DNA of 64,000 bases. Origin: Arthrobacter sp. MAHUQ-56 (GTDB lineage: Bacteria; Actinomycetota; Actinomycetes; Actinomycetales; Micrococcaceae). The notes under the pieces were generated by a model. It was not told where the DNA came from. It did no database searches and saw nothing but the letters and a program-made list of their open reading frames with translations. The position numbers were made by a program, and so were the translations under genes. Location of the stretch: positions 57,920 through 121,919 of the forward strand of contig NZ_JAIFZQ010000026.1 in assembly GCF_019710585.1 (NCBI RefSeq). The letters run 5' to 3'. Below, piece after piece: positions 1 through 9,298 of this stretch (its first letter is position 1; every line of letters begins with the position of its first letter).

Positions 1-1
1 C

Positions 2-1003
2 GCAGAATGGGGCGTCATCATCGTGATGGACGCCAAGACGGGCAACCTCCTTGCCCTGGCGGACACGAACTCGCCCGACCCGAACAACCCTGGCCTGGTG
101 GCCGCGAAGGACCGCGGGGTGCGGTCCGTCACGGCGGCCTACGAACCCGGATCGGTGGAGAAGATGATGACGGCTGCGGCCGTCATCGATGAGGGCCTCG
201 CCAGCCCGCTGGACAGGTTCACCATTCCCCCCACCTATACCGTGGACGGGCAGACCTTCAGCGACGCGTTCACCCACGGCACGGAGGAACGCACACTCGC
301 GGGCATCATCGGCTACTCCATGAACACCGGCACCGTGATGGCCGGACAGCGGCTGAGCAAGGAACAGCGCTACGACTGGCTGAAGAAGTTCGGCATCGGC
401 GAGGCCCCGGACATCGGCCTCCCGGCGACAGCCTCCGGCATCCTCACCCCCGCGGACCAGTGGGACGGCCGCCAGCAGTACACGGTCCTCTTCGGGCAAG
501 GCGTCTCGCAGTCCACGCTGCAGACCGTCCGTGCCTACCAAAGCATCGCCAACAACGGCGTCATGCTGCAGCCGCGGCTGATCGATTCGTACATTGCCCC
601 GGATGGCACCGAAGAAAAAGTACCGGCACAGCCTTCCCGCGAGATAGTCTCCAACGAAACGGCCCAGCAGGTCCAGGACATCTTGGAAAGTGCCGTGACC
701 GAGGGCGAGATCAAGGACGCAGGGATCGACGGCTACCGGGTGGGAGCCAAGACGGGCACGTCGGAATCACCCTGCGACGACGGCAAGTCCGGCTACTGCG
801 GCTACACCGCTTCCATCGTGGGAATGGCGCCGATGGATGATCCGCGGTTTATTGTGGAGGTGGTGCTCCAGCGGCCGAAGGGCAGCATCTATGGCATCAC
901 CAACGGGCCGGTGTTCCGGTCCGTCATGAGCCAGACGCTGCGCACCTACAACGTCCAGCCTTCGACCGGCGAGCCGGCCCGGATGCCCCAGTACGCCAAG
1001 TAA
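2..1003 (+). CDS. ftsI: Peptidoglycan transpeptidase FtsI (PBP3), 5'-truncated by the window edge
   Basis: This is the C-terminal transpeptidase part of a class B penicillin-binding protein, the septal cross-linking enzyme that works with FtsW at the membrane. The open frame runs in from before the window, so the N-terminal membrane anchor and dimerisation domain are missing. Counting from the GTG at 23, the catalytic SxxK motif is SVEK at about residues 44-47. It is followed by the SxN motif in GYSMNTG and the KTG motif in GAKTGTSES. All three catalytic motifs of the family are present, so the enzyme should be active. Position just before murE is the classical place for ftsI in the division and cell wall cluster. 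A 96-base gap separates it from murE. Confidence 0.93.
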   Translation, partial: AEWGVIIVMDAKTGNLLALADTNSPDPNNPGLVAAKDRGVRSVTAAYEPGSVEKMMTAAAVIDEGLASPLDRFTIPPTYTVDGQTFSDAFTHGTEERTLAGIIGYSMNTGTVMAGQRLSKEQRYDWLKKFGIGEAPDIGLPATASGILTPADQWDGRQQYTVLFGQGVSQSTLQTVRAYQSIANNGVMLQPRLIDSYIAPDGTEEKVPAQPSREIVSNETAQQVQDILESAVTEGEIKDAGIDGYRVGAKTGTSESPCDDGKSGYCGYTASIVGMAPMDDPRFIVEVVLQRPKGSIYGITNGPVFRSVMSQTLRTYNVQPSTGEPARMPQYAK

Positions 1004-1099
1004 CCGTCCTCCACGCCGGAAGTACCAGCAGCATCCAGCGCATCACAGTGCCCGGACGATCGACTCCGGGCGCGATCACTAGCACCATCGGAGATCCCC

Positions 1100-2725
1100 T
1101 TGTCAGAGTTCACCACGCCCGGCGGCGAAGCCGCCGGGGACGCCAGCCAGGGCCGTTTCCGGCCCGCAGTCGTAGAGGCAGTCCGCCTGGCCGCGCTTGG
1201 GGAGGCCCTCGGCGTGGTCGTGCCGGCACCAGCCGCCGACGTGGAGATCTCCGGGATATCCCTCAACTCGCGATCCGTGGAGCCCGGGGACCTGTACGTG
1301 GCGTTGCCCGGCGCCAGCAGGCATGGCGCGGATTTCGCCTCCGACGCCATCAAGGCAGGTGCGGCGGCGGTGCTGACTGACGACGCCGGCGCACGCCTTC
1401 TCGCGCTGTCCACCGACACTGCAGTCCCGGTGCTCGTCGTGGACAACCCGCGCAACGACGTCGGGCCGCTGTCCGCCATGATCTACCGGAGCCAGGCGGG
1501 CAACCCGCTGCCGCTGTTCGGGGTGACAGGCACCAATGGGAAGACCACCACCACGTACTTCATTACGTCGCTTCTTCGTGCCTTGGGGAAGCGCAGCGGC
1601 CTGATCGGCACGATCGAAATCCTGGCCGGCGGAGAGCCGATCCCCAGCCTCCTCACCACGCCGGAGTCCACCGAGGTCCATGGCCTGCTGGCACTCATGC
1701 GCGAGCAGGGCCTCGACGCCGCGGCCATGGAAGTCTCGTCACACGCCATCTCATACCAGCGCGTCGATGGACTGGTGTTCGATGTGGCCGGCTTCACCAA
1801 CCTCACCCAGGACCACCTGGACCTGCACCACAGCATGGAGGGCTACTTCGCCACCAAGGCGGAACTGTTCACTCCCCGGCGGGCCCGCAAAGCAGTGGTG
1901 ATGGTCGACGACGAGTGGGGCCGCCGCCTCGCCGGCGCAGCAGAGGTACCGGTCACCACCGTCAGCACCACCCCGGGAACGCCCGCCGACTGGACCGTCA
2001 CCCGGGCAGCGGCCCGCGGGCTGGGTACTGACTTCACGCTCTCCGGACCCGATGGTGCCACCCTGGACATCCACACTGGGCTGCCGGGCGGCTTTAACGT
2101 TGCCAACGCCGCCCTGGCGGTGGTCATGGTGCTCACGGCGGGGGTGGAAGTGTCCTCACTGCAGGACGTGCTGGACAGGCACGATCCCCTCACCGTGGCA
2201 GTCCCCGGACGCATGCAGCTGATTGCCGAACAGCCGGCTGCCGTAGTTGATTTCGCCCACAACACCGACGCCCTGGCGAGGGCGCTGGAAGCGGTCCGCC
2301 CACCCGAACCCGGCTCCCGGCTGATCGTGGTGTTCGGCGCCACCGGCCAGCGCGACCAGGGTAAGCGCCCGGCCATGGGCGCCATCGCCGCCCGTCTCGC
2401 CGACACCGTAATCGTCACCGACGACGACCCCCACGACGAAGACGCCGCAGCCATTCGTGCAGACGTCCTGGCCGGGGCGCAGGAGGCGCGGGAACGTGAG
2501 TCCCTGTCCAGCGAACTGCTGGAGGTCTTCCCGCGCGATGAGGCCATCCGGCGTGCCGTCGAACTGGCGCGCCCACAGGACACCATCCTCGTTGCCGGCC
2601 GCGGCCACGAGGTGTGGCAGGAAGTGAAAGGCGTCAATCTTGCCCTGGACGACAGGGTGGAGCTTCGCAGTGCCTTGACAGCCAGGGGATTCAACGTTCT
2701 CCATGACGACCGGATAGAGTCCTAG
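1100..2725 (+). CDS. murE: UDP-MurNAc-tripeptide synthetase MurE, probably L-lysine adding
   Basis: A cytoplasmic Mur ligase that adds the third stem-peptide residue to UDP-MurNAc-L-Ala-D-Glu using ATP. The ATP loop GVTGTNGKTTT lies at residues 141-151. The C-terminal domain has DDDPHDED at residues 441-448, where diaminopimelate-adding enzymes carry DNPR; histidine replaces the arginine that contacts the free carboxylate of DAP. This fits an L-lysine enzyme, as expected for Arthrobacter-type A3alpha peptidoglycan. That specificity is inferred, not shown. The start is TTG at 1100, with GGAG at 1090-1093 as ribosome binding site; about 40 residues precede the conserved N-terminal domain. Length 541 aa, slightly longer than usual because of this N-terminal tail. 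It lies 6 bases before murF. Confidence 0.95.
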   Translation: MSEFTTPGGEAAGDASQGRFRPAVVEAVRLAALGEALGVVVPAPAADVEISGISLNSRSVEPGDLYVALPGASRHGADFASDAIKAGAAAVLTDDAGARLLALSTDTAVPVLVVDNPRNDVGPLSAMIYRSQAGNPLPLFGVTGTNGKTTTTYFITSLLRALGKRSGLIGTIEILAGGEPIPSLLTTPESTEVHGLLALMREQGLDAAAMEVSSHAISYQRVDGLVFDVAGFTNLTQDHLDLHHSMEGYFATKAELFTPRRARKAVVMVDDEWGRRLAGAAEVPVTTVSTTPGTPADWTVTRAAARGLGTDFTLSGPDGATLDIHTGLPGGFNVANAALAVVMVLTAGVEVSSLQDVLDRHDPLTVAVPGRMQLIAEQPAAVVDFAHNTDALARALEAVRPPEPGSRLIVVFGATGQRDQGKRPAMGAIAARLADTVIVTDDDPHDEDAAAIRADVLAGAQEARERESLSSELLEVFPRDEAIRRAVELARPQDTILVAGRGHEVWQEVKGVNLALDDRVELRSALTARGFNVLHDDRIES

Positions 2726-2731
2726 ACCGAG

Positions 2732-4195
2732 ATGATTGAATTTACAGCGGCGGAAATTGCCGAAATCACCAGCGGGCGCCTGGACGCCGATCCCGGAATC
2801 ACGCCCCTGTCGGTGGTGACGGATTCGCGCGAAGCGACCCAGGGCTCGCTCTACGTCGCAAAGCCGGGCGAGCACGCCGACGGCCACGACTTCATCGCGG
2901 CGGCCTTCGAAGCCGGTGCCACCCTGGCCCTCGTCGAGCGACCCGCTGTGGCCCCGGACGGAACCGCCTACCCGTCCGTCGTGGTACCCGACGCCGTCCT
3001 CGCCATGGGCGCCCTTGCCGCCGAAGCTGTCCGCCGCATCCGCGCGGCCCGCGCCGAAGCCGGCGACCAGCTCACCGTCGTCGGCATCACCGGCTCTGCC
3101 GGGAAGACCACCACCAAGGACCTGCTGGCAGGAATCCTTGCCACCCAGGGCAACACGGTGGCGCCGCAGGGCTCCTACAACGGTGAAGTCGGCGTGCCGC
3201 TGACGGTCTTCCGGGCCGGAACCGATACCCGCTACCTGGTCATCGAAATGGGCGCCACCGGCATCGGCCACATCCGCTACCTCTCGGAGATGGTCAAGCC
3301 GGACATCGGCGTTGTCCTCGCGGTGGGAACGGCACACGCCGGCGAGTTCGGGGGAGTGGAGAACATCGCGGTGGCCAAGGGCGAGATGGTCGAAGGCCTT
3401 AACGCCGCCGGCACCGCCATCATCAACCTCGATGACGAACGTGTTGCTGCCATGCGCAGCCGCACCGAAGCCACAGTCATTGGTTTTTCCGCTGAAGGGC
3501 GGCCCGACGCACAGGTGCAGGCGCTGAACGCCGACACCAACGCGGGGGGAAGCCCTGAATTCGACCTTCAACTGCCTGACGGCGCGGACCCGCGCCACGT
3601 CAGCAGCCGACTCATCGGCGCCCACCACACCGGAAACCTCCTCGCCGCCGCCGCCGCAGCCTGGGCCGCAGGGGTGCCGGGTGAGCACATCGCCCGATCC
3701 CTCAGCAACCAGGCTGCCGCCAGCCGCTGGCGTATGGAACGCACCGAACGCGAAGACGGCGTCACCGTCATCAACGACGCCTACAACGCCAACCCCGAGT
3801 CGATGCGCGCCGCGCTGCGCACCCTGGCCGACCTCGGCCGGGGCCGCCGCACCTGGGCGGTCCTGGGGGCCATGCTGGAACTCGGCGATGACTCCATCCG
3901 CGAACACACTGCCGTCGGCACCCAGGTGGTCCGCCTGAACATCTCCAGGCTCCTGGTGGTGGGGCGCGAAGCCCGTGCCCTCTACGTCTCGGCGGTCCAG
4001 GAAGGCTCCTGGGGTGACGAATGCCTCTTCGCCGAAACCGTCGACGAGGCTTACGAGGTTCTGGAGGCCGAACTCCAACCGGGCGACCTGGTGCTGTTCA
4101 AGTCCTCCAACAGCGTGGGACTTCGCCATTTGGGCGATCGGATAGCATTGCCACCAACCCCGCGACTTGCCGATGAAAGGAGCACTCTGCTGTGA
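2732..4195 (+). CDS. murF: UDP-MurNAc-pentapeptide synthetase MurF
   Basis: The last cytoplasmic Mur ligase, which adds D-Ala-D-Ala to the UDP-MurNAc-tripeptide. It is 487 aa long, normal for the family. The N-terminal substrate domain is followed by the ATP loop GITGSAGKTTTK from residue 118, where S-A replaces the T-N of the other Mur ligases, as is typical of MurF. The motif NDAYNANPESMRAAL, diagnostic for MurF, lies near residue 347. The gene starts six bases after the murE stop, and its TGA stop overlaps the mraY GTG start (GTGA at 4192-4195), so translation of the two is probably coupled. Confidence 0.96.
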   Translation: MIEFTAAEIAEITSGRLDADPGITPLSVVTDSREATQGSLYVAKPGEHADGHDFIAAAFEAGATLALVERPAVAPDGTAYPSVVVPDAVLAMGALAAEAVRRIRAARAEAGDQLTVVGITGSAGKTTTKDLLAGILATQGNTVAPQGSYNGEVGVPLTVFRAGTDTRYLVIEMGATGIGHIRYLSEMVKPDIGVVLAVGTAHAGEFGGVENIAVAKGEMVEGLNAAGTAIINLDDERVAAMRSRTEATVIGFSAEGRPDAQVQALNADTNAGGSPEFDLQLPDGADPRHVSSRLIGAHHTGNLLAAAAAAWAAGVPGEHIARSLSNQAAASRWRMERTEREDGVTVINDAYNANPESMRAALRTLADLGRGRRTWAVLGAMLELGDDSIREHTAVGTQVVRLNISRLLVVGREARALYVSAVQEGSWGDECLFAETVDEAYEVLEAELQPGDLVLFKSSNSVGLRHLGDRIALPPTPRLADERSTLL

Positions 4196-5301
4196 TTGCA
4201 CTTTTGATCGGTGCGGGCCTGGCGCTGCTGTGCGCCCTGGTGGGCACCCCGCTTTTCATCCGGCTCCTGGTGCGACGGGGCTATGGCCAGTTCATCCGCG
4301 ACGACGGACCGACGTCGCACCACACCAAGCGCGGCACGCCGACCATGGGCGGAACAGTGGTGGTGGCCGCGGTGCTCCTCAGCTACGGGCTTACCCACCT
4401 CATCATGCTGATGATGAACCCCGAGTCCCCCGGACCGTCCGCATCCGCCCTTATCCTGCTCTTCCTCATGGTGGGCATGGGCCTGGTGGGCTTCCTGGAC
4501 GACTTCATCAAGATCTCCCGGCAGCGCAGCCTCGGGCTGAACGCCAAGGCCAAGCTCATCCTGCAGGGACTGGTGGGCATCATCTTTGCGGTGCTGGCGC
4601 TGAACTTTCCCAACGACGCAGGCCTGACCCCGGCGTCGACCAAGATTTCCCTCGTCCGGGACCTGCCATGGCTTGACCTCGCCTTCGGAGGCACCGTCCT
4701 GGGTGCCATCCTGTTCGTGATCTGGTCCAACATCATCGTCACCGCTGCCACCAACGGCGTGAACCTGACGGACGGCCTGGACGGGCTGGCCGCCGGGGCA
4801 TCCGTCATGGTGTTCGGCGCATATACGCTCATGGGCATCTGGCAGAGCAACCAGGCCTGCGGTTCTCCCCGGGAAGCGGGCAGTGGCTGCTACCTCGTCC
4901 GGGACCCGCTGGACCTGGCGCTCCTGGCCGCGATCCTCAGTGCGGCGCTGGTGGGATTCCTCTGGTGGAACACCTCGCCCGCCAAGATCTTCATGGGCGA
5001 CACCGGTTCACTGGCCATCGGGGGAGCCGTCGCCGGATTCGCCATCCTCTCCAGGACCGAGCTCCTCCTCGGGATCGTGGGCGGCCTCTTCGTTCTGATC
5101 ACCCTCTCCGTCATCATCCAGGTGGGGTACTTCAAAGCCACCGGGGGTAAGCGCGTGTTCAAGATGGCGCCGCTCCAGCACCACTTCGAACTGAAGGGCT
5201 GGGCCGAGGTCACTGTTGTCGTCCGGTTCTGGATCCTGGGCGGACTGTTCGTCGCCGTCGGACTGGGCATCTTCTACGCTGAATGGGTTGTACTGCTGTG
5301 A
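4192..5301 (+). CDS. mraY: Phospho-MurNAc-pentapeptide transferase MraY
   Basis: An integral membrane enzyme that joins UDP-MurNAc-pentapeptide to undecaprenyl phosphate to make lipid I. It is 369 aa with about ten hydrophobic segments. Catalytic and family motifs are all present: the Asp pair in LDDFIK (D103, D104), NLTDGLDG (residues 191-198), FMGDTGSLAIGG, and the cytoplasmic PLQHHFE loop. The start is GTG at 4192, overlapping the murF stop by four bases, with the ribosome site AAAGGAG at 4176-4182 inside murF. The C-terminal end overlaps murD in the same way. Confidence 0.97.
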   Translation: MIALLIGAGLALLCALVGTPLFIRLLVRRGYGQFIRDDGPTSHHTKRGTPTMGGTVVVAAVLLSYGLTHLIMLMMNPESPGPSASALILLFLMVGMGLVGFLDDFIKISRQRSLGLNAKAKLILQGLVGIIFAVLALNFPNDAGLTPASTKISLVRDLPWLDLAFGGTVLGAILFVIWSNIIVTAATNGVNLTDGLDGLAAGASVMVFGAYTLMGIWQSNQACGSPREAGSGCYLVRDPLDLALLAAILSAALVGFLWWNTSPAKIFMGDTGSLAIGGAVAGFAILSRTELLLGIVGGLFVLITLSVIIQVGYFKATGGKRVFKMAPLQHHFELKGWAEVTVVVRFWILGGLFVAVGLGIFYAEWVVLL

Positions 5302-6860
5302 CCGTTTCCCCCCGCCTGCAAAACCTCGTCTCCTGGGACTCGGACTGGGCCGGCCTGCGGGTGGCCGTCACCGGGATCGGAGTTTCCGGCTTCGCCGCCG
5401 CGGATACGCTCATTGAACTCGGGGCCCGCGTGGTGGTGGTGGACGCCGCTACCAGCGAGACCGCCCGCGCGCACGCGGACACCCTGAAGATCGTCGGCGC
5501 CGCAGATGTGCTGCTGGGCCCGGATGCTGTCACCCGGATCCCCAGGATTGACGGCGAACTCCCCGAACTGATTGTCACCTCGCCCGGCTGGCGGCCGGAC
5601 CAGGCCCTGCTCGCCGCGGCGGCGCGTGCCCACATCCCGGTGTGGGGCGACGTGGAACTCGCCTGGCGCGTGCGGGTCCGCGAGGGCAGGAAGACGGCCG
5701 ACTGGCTGACCATTACGGGTACCAACGGAAAGACCACCACCGTCGGCCTGACCGAGTCCATGCTGAGGGCCGGCGGGCTGAAGGCCATTGCGGTGGGCAA
5801 TGTGGGAACACCCATCCTGGATGCCATCCGGGATCCCGTGGAATACGACGTCTTCGCGGTCGAACTTTCCAGCTTCCAGCTCCACTGGGCCGAGTCCGTT
5901 TCGCCGGTGGCCAGCGTTTGCCTGAACGTCGCCGAGGACCACGTCGACTGGCATGGCTCCTACGATTCCTACCTGGCGGACAAGGCCAAGGTGTACGAAC
6001 GCACCCAGAAGGCCTGCATCTACAACGCCGAGCAGGTGGAAACCGAACGCATGGTGGAGAACGCCGACGTGGTGGAAGGCTGCCGCGCCGTCGCCTTCAC
6101 CACCCTCACTCCCGCGGTGAGCATGCTGGGCGTCGTGGAGGGACTGCTCGTGGACCGCGCCTTCATCGAGGAGCGCAAGGACAGCGCAGCCGAACTGGCG
6201 GCCATGACAGACCTCGGTCCGCTGGCGCCCCGGCACATGGTGGCCAACGCCCTTGCGGCCGCAGCCCTGGTCCGGGCCTACGGGGTCGAGCCGAAGGCCG
6301 TCCGCCAGGGCATCCAGGACTACATCCCCGGCGACCACCGCATCCAGCCCGTGGCCCGCATGAAGGGCGTCCTCTGGATCAACGACTCCAAGGCCACCAA
6401 CCCGCACGCCGCCTCTGCCTCCCTGTCGGCGTTCAGCAATGTTGTCTGGATCGCCGGCGGGCTCTCCAAGGGCGTGACGTATGACGACCTCGTCCGGGAA
6501 CACGCCCACCGGCTGAAAGCCGTGGTCCTGATCGGAACAGACACATCCGCGCTCCGCGAGGCCCTCCAGCGACACGCGCCCGATGTCCCGGTGATCGAGC
6601 CGGACCCGGGTGACACTGAAGGGGTGCAGACTGCTGCGGCACCTGGCGGCACCCAGGCGGGATCCCCCGGCAACGGGGAGCAGGTGATGGCCAGGGCCGT
6701 TGCGTCAGCAGCGCGGCTGGCCGGGTCCGGTGACACCGTGCTGATGGCTCCGGCAGCTGCTTCCATGGATCAGTTCTCTTCCTATGCTCACCGTGGTGGT
6801 GCTTTCATCGACGCTGTCCGCGAGCTTGTGGAAGGGCAGGCCCAGACCGGCGAGGAGTAA
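5298..6860 (+). CDS. murD: UDP-MurNAc-L-Ala:D-Glu ligase MurD
   Basis: A cytoplasmic Mur ligase that adds D-glutamate as the second stem-peptide residue. The ATP loop GTNGKTTT is at residues 141-148, and the MurD-specific motif NDSKATN is at residues 362-368. An in-frame ATG lies 15 bases upstream at 5283, but I prefer the GTG at 5298 because it makes the same GTGA overlap with the preceding stop as seen at murF/mraY. A low-complexity Gly/Ala-rich insertion lies in the C-terminal domain (around 6610-6690) and makes the protein longer (520 aa) than the usual 440-490. The stop is followed two bases later by ftsW. Confidence 0.95.
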   Translation: MTVSPRLQNLVSWDSDWAGLRVAVTGIGVSGFAAADTLIELGARVVVVDAATSETARAHADTLKIVGAADVLLGPDAVTRIPRIDGELPELIVTSPGWRPDQALLAAAARAHIPVWGDVELAWRVRVREGRKTADWLTITGTNGKTTTVGLTESMLRAGGLKAIAVGNVGTPILDAIRDPVEYDVFAVELSSFQLHWAESVSPVASVCLNVAEDHVDWHGSYDSYLADKAKVYERTQKACIYNAEQVETERMVENADVVEGCRAVAFTTLTPAVSMLGVVEGLLVDRAFIEERKDSAAELAAMTDLGPLAPRHMVANALAAAALVRAYGVEPKAVRQGIQDYIPGDHRIQPVARMKGVLWINDSKATNPHAASASLSAFSNVVWIAGGLSKGVTYDDLVREHAHRLKAVVLIGTDTSALREALQRHAPDVPVIEPDPGDTEGVQTAAAPGGTQAGSPGNGEQVMARAVASAARLAGSGDTVLMAPAAASMDQFSSYAHRGGAFIDAVRELVEGQAQTGEE

Positions 6861-6862
6861 CA

Positions 6863-8191
6863 ATGGTCAGCACGCCCACCCGGCCGCAGGCTGGCAAGCC
6901 GCGCCCCGGGTCCACCGCCACGGCAGCACGGGGCCCGGCAGCCCCTGCCGACCGGCTGCGGACCATCTACCGCAGGTTCTGGTCCGCTTTGGAGGGAACG
7001 GGCACGTCCCGGAACGGCTCCACCTACTACCTCATCCTCGGGGCCACCCTGGCCCTGACGGCCATCGGGATCATGATGGTCCTGTCGGCCTCAAGCGTCG
7101 AATCCATCGCCGCCGGCAAATCGCCCTACGGGGACGCCCTCAAACAGGGCATTTTCGCGGCGCTCGGCATCTTCACCATGTTCGTGCTCTCGCGCGTCAA
7201 CGTCGTCTGGCTCAAGCGGCTCGCCTGGCCCGGCATCGGCGCAGCCGTGGTGCTCCTGGTCCTGGTGCAGGTCATCGGCGACGAGATCAACGGCAACCGG
7301 AACTGGATCGACCTCGGCGGCGTGACTTTCCAGCCGTCCGAGGCAGCCAAACTCGCCCTCGCCCTCTGGATGGCCACCGTCCTCGCCCGGAAGGGGCAGC
7401 TGATCAGCCGCTGGCAGCACGTGCTGGTCCCGGCGGTGCCCATGGCCGCGGTCATCGTGGGCCTGGTCCTCGTGGGCAACGACCTCGGCACCGCGATGAT
7501 CATCATGATGATCGTCGCGGCCGCCCTCTTCTTCGCCGGCGTCCCCCTCTACCTTTTCGGCATCGCGGGCGTCATCGCCGCCGCAGGCACCGCCGTCATG
7601 GCCGTCACCAGCTCGAACCGCATGTGCCGCATCACCTCGTGGTGGACGGGCCAGTCGTGCGCGGACGGGATCGACGCGAACTACCAGGCCACAAACGGCC
7701 TCTATGGCCTGGCCTCCGGCGGGTGGCTCGGGGTGGGCCTCGGGCAGAGCCGGCAGAAGTACAGCTGGATCCCCGAAGCGCACAACGACTTCATCTTCGC
7801 CATCATTGGCGAGGAGCTCGGACTGGTGGGAACCGTCGTCGTCCTGATCCTCTTTGCCATCCTCGGTGCCGCCATCTACCGCGTCGTCGTGGCCCAGGCA
7901 GACATGTTCCACCGGGTCCTGGCCGGCACCATCATGGTCTGGCTGCTCGGCCAGGCCACCGTGAACATGTCGGTGGTGACGGGGCTGATGCCGGTCATCG
8001 GCGTTCCGCTGCCGTTCATCTCCTACGGCGGATCGGCGCTGCTGATGTCGCTGTGTGCGATCGGCGTGGTCCTGTCTCTGGCCCGGGAGCAGATGGCGCC
8101 CGCCATCCGGCCCAAGCGGATGCTCAAATTCAAGGCCCGGAAAGGGCGGGGCAGCAAGCCCCAACAAAAGACTGCAAGGAAGCGTGCCTAA
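6863..8191 (+). CDS. ftsW: Lipid II polymerase FtsW (SEDS family)
   Basis: A polytopic membrane glycosyltransferase of the SEDS family that polymerises lipid II at the septum together with FtsI. The 442 aa protein has a basic cytoplasmic N-terminus of about 45 residues and about ten transmembrane segments. Family motifs include NRNWIDLGGVTFQPSEAAKL, the NDLGTAMI segment, the loop SWIPEAHNDFIFAIIGEELG, and LPFISYGGSALL near the C-terminus. The ribosome site GAGGAG overlaps the murD stop, so the genes are tightly coupled. The tail is rich in Lys and Arg. RodA is a paralogue, but position between murD and murG supports FtsW. Confidence 0.95.
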   Translation: MVSTPTRPQAGKPRPGSTATAARGPAAPADRLRTIYRRFWSALEGTGTSRNGSTYYLILGATLALTAIGIMMVLSASSVESIAAGKSPYGDALKQGIFAALGIFTMFVLSRVNVVWLKRLAWPGIGAAVVLLVLVQVIGDEINGNRNWIDLGGVTFQPSEAAKLALALWMATVLARKGQLISRWQHVLVPAVPMAAVIVGLVLVGNDLGTAMIIMMIVAAALFFAGVPLYLFGIAGVIAAAGTAVMAVTSSNRMCRITSWWTGQSCADGIDANYQATNGLYGLASGGWLGVGLGQSRQKYSWIPEAHNDFIFAIIGEELGLVGTVVVLILFAILGAAIYRVVVAQADMFHRVLAGTIMVWLLGQATVNMSVVTGLMPVIGVPLPFISYGGSALLMSLCAIGVVLSLAREQMAPAIRPKRMLKFKARKGRGSKPQQKTARKRA

Positions 8192-8197
8192 CCAGAG

Positions 8198-9298
8198 ATG
8201 ACTTCGACCCAACCCTCCATCGTCCTGGCCGGCGGCGGAACGGCAGGCCACATCAGCCCGCTGCTCGCCATTGCCGCCGCCCTGCGGAGTGCCTCGCCGG
8301 AGGCCGCCATCCTTGCCGTGGGAACACCGTCGGGGATGGAAACCCGGCTGGTTCCAGCTGCAGGCGTCAAACTGGCCACCATCGACCGCGTGCCCTTCCC
8401 GCGGAGGCCATCGGCCGACCTGCTGCGCCTGCCCGCCCGGCTGGCCGGCGCCGTCCGCCAGGCCGGAAGCATCCTGGACGACGCGGCGGCGGACGTCGTG
8501 GTGGGCGTGGGCGGCTATGTCTGCACCCCTATGTACCTCGCGGCGCGGAAGCGGCGGATCCCCATCGTGATCCATGAAGCGAATGCCCGGCCCGGGCTCG
8601 CTAACCGCGTGGGCGCCCTCCTGAACGCCCGGGTCGCCGTGGCGTTCGAGGGAACACCCCTGCGGAATGCCGTGCACGTCGGGATGCCCATGCGGACCGA
8701 AATCTCCGGACTGGACCGCAAAGCCGCCCGCGCCGCGGCCCGGGAAGCACTCGGACTCGACCCCCACCAGCCCACCCTGATCGTCACCGGCGGATCCTCT
8801 GGCGCCCAAAGCATCAACCGGACCATTGCCTCGGCCGTGGGGCAACTGTCCGCCGCGGGCATCCAGACCCTGCACATCACCGGCCGCGGCAAGACCGTTC
8901 TGGATGAGGGCGGTCGGCCGCTTGCCGCCCCCGGGTACCGCCAGGTGGAGTACGTCGACGGCATGGAGCTTGCCTACGCAGCAGCAGACCTGCTGCTGGC
9001 CCGGTCGGGCGCCGCCACGGTATGCGAGGTCGCCGCCGTCGGCGTTCCCGCCATCCTGGTGCCCCTGCCGATCGGCAACGGGGAGCAGGCACTCAACGCC
9101 GCTGGCCTTGTCGCCGCCGGCGGTGCGGTGCTGGTCGCTGACCGGGACTTCACTGCCGAGTGGGTCTCCCGGGAGCTGGTCCCGCTGATCACCGACAAAG
9201 CACGGCTCGCCGGCATGGAAACCAATTCCTACCGGCTGGGCATCCGAAACGCCGACCAGCGCATGGCTGGCCTCATCCTGGAAGCGGTATCCGCATGA
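8198..9298 (+). CDS. murG: Lipid II synthase MurG (GlcNAc transferase)
   Basis: A peripheral membrane GT28 glycosyltransferase that transfers GlcNAc from UDP-GlcNAc onto lipid I to form lipid II on the cytoplasmic face. It is 366 aa, the usual length. The N-terminal GGGTAGHISP loop, HEANARPGLANR, GGSSGAQSIN and the UDP-GlcNAc-binding stretch beginning SGAATVCEVAAVG with PLPIGNGEQ are all visible. It begins seven bases after ftsW and ends in an ATGA overlap with murC (9295-9298). Confidence 0.96.
   Translation: MTSTQPSIVLAGGGTAGHISPLLAIAAALRSASPEAAILAVGTPSGMETRLVPAAGVKLATIDRVPFPRRPSADLLRLPARLAGAVRQAGSILDDAAADVVVGVGGYVCTPMYLAARKRRIPIVIHEANARPGLANRVGALLNARVAVAFEGTPLRNAVHVGMPMRTEISGLDRKAARAAAREALGLDPHQPTLIVTGGSSGAQSINRTIASAVGQLSAAGIQTLHITGRGKTVLDEGGRPLAAPGYRQVEYVDGMELAYAAADLLLARSGAATVCEVAAVGVPAILVPLPIGNGEQALNAAGLVAAGGAVLVADRDFTAEWVSRELVPLITDKARLAGMETNSYRLGIRNADQRMAGLILEAVSA

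Noticed and set aside
2156..4201. Minus-strand open frame of 681 codons opposite murE and murF.
   Set aside because: Shadow of the mur genes, made possible by few AT-rich stop codons.
5283..5297. ATG at 5283 as start of murD.
   Set aside because: It would overlap mraY by 19 bases; the GTG at 5298 makes the same 4-base GTGA overlap as seen at murF/mraY. The ATG remains possible.
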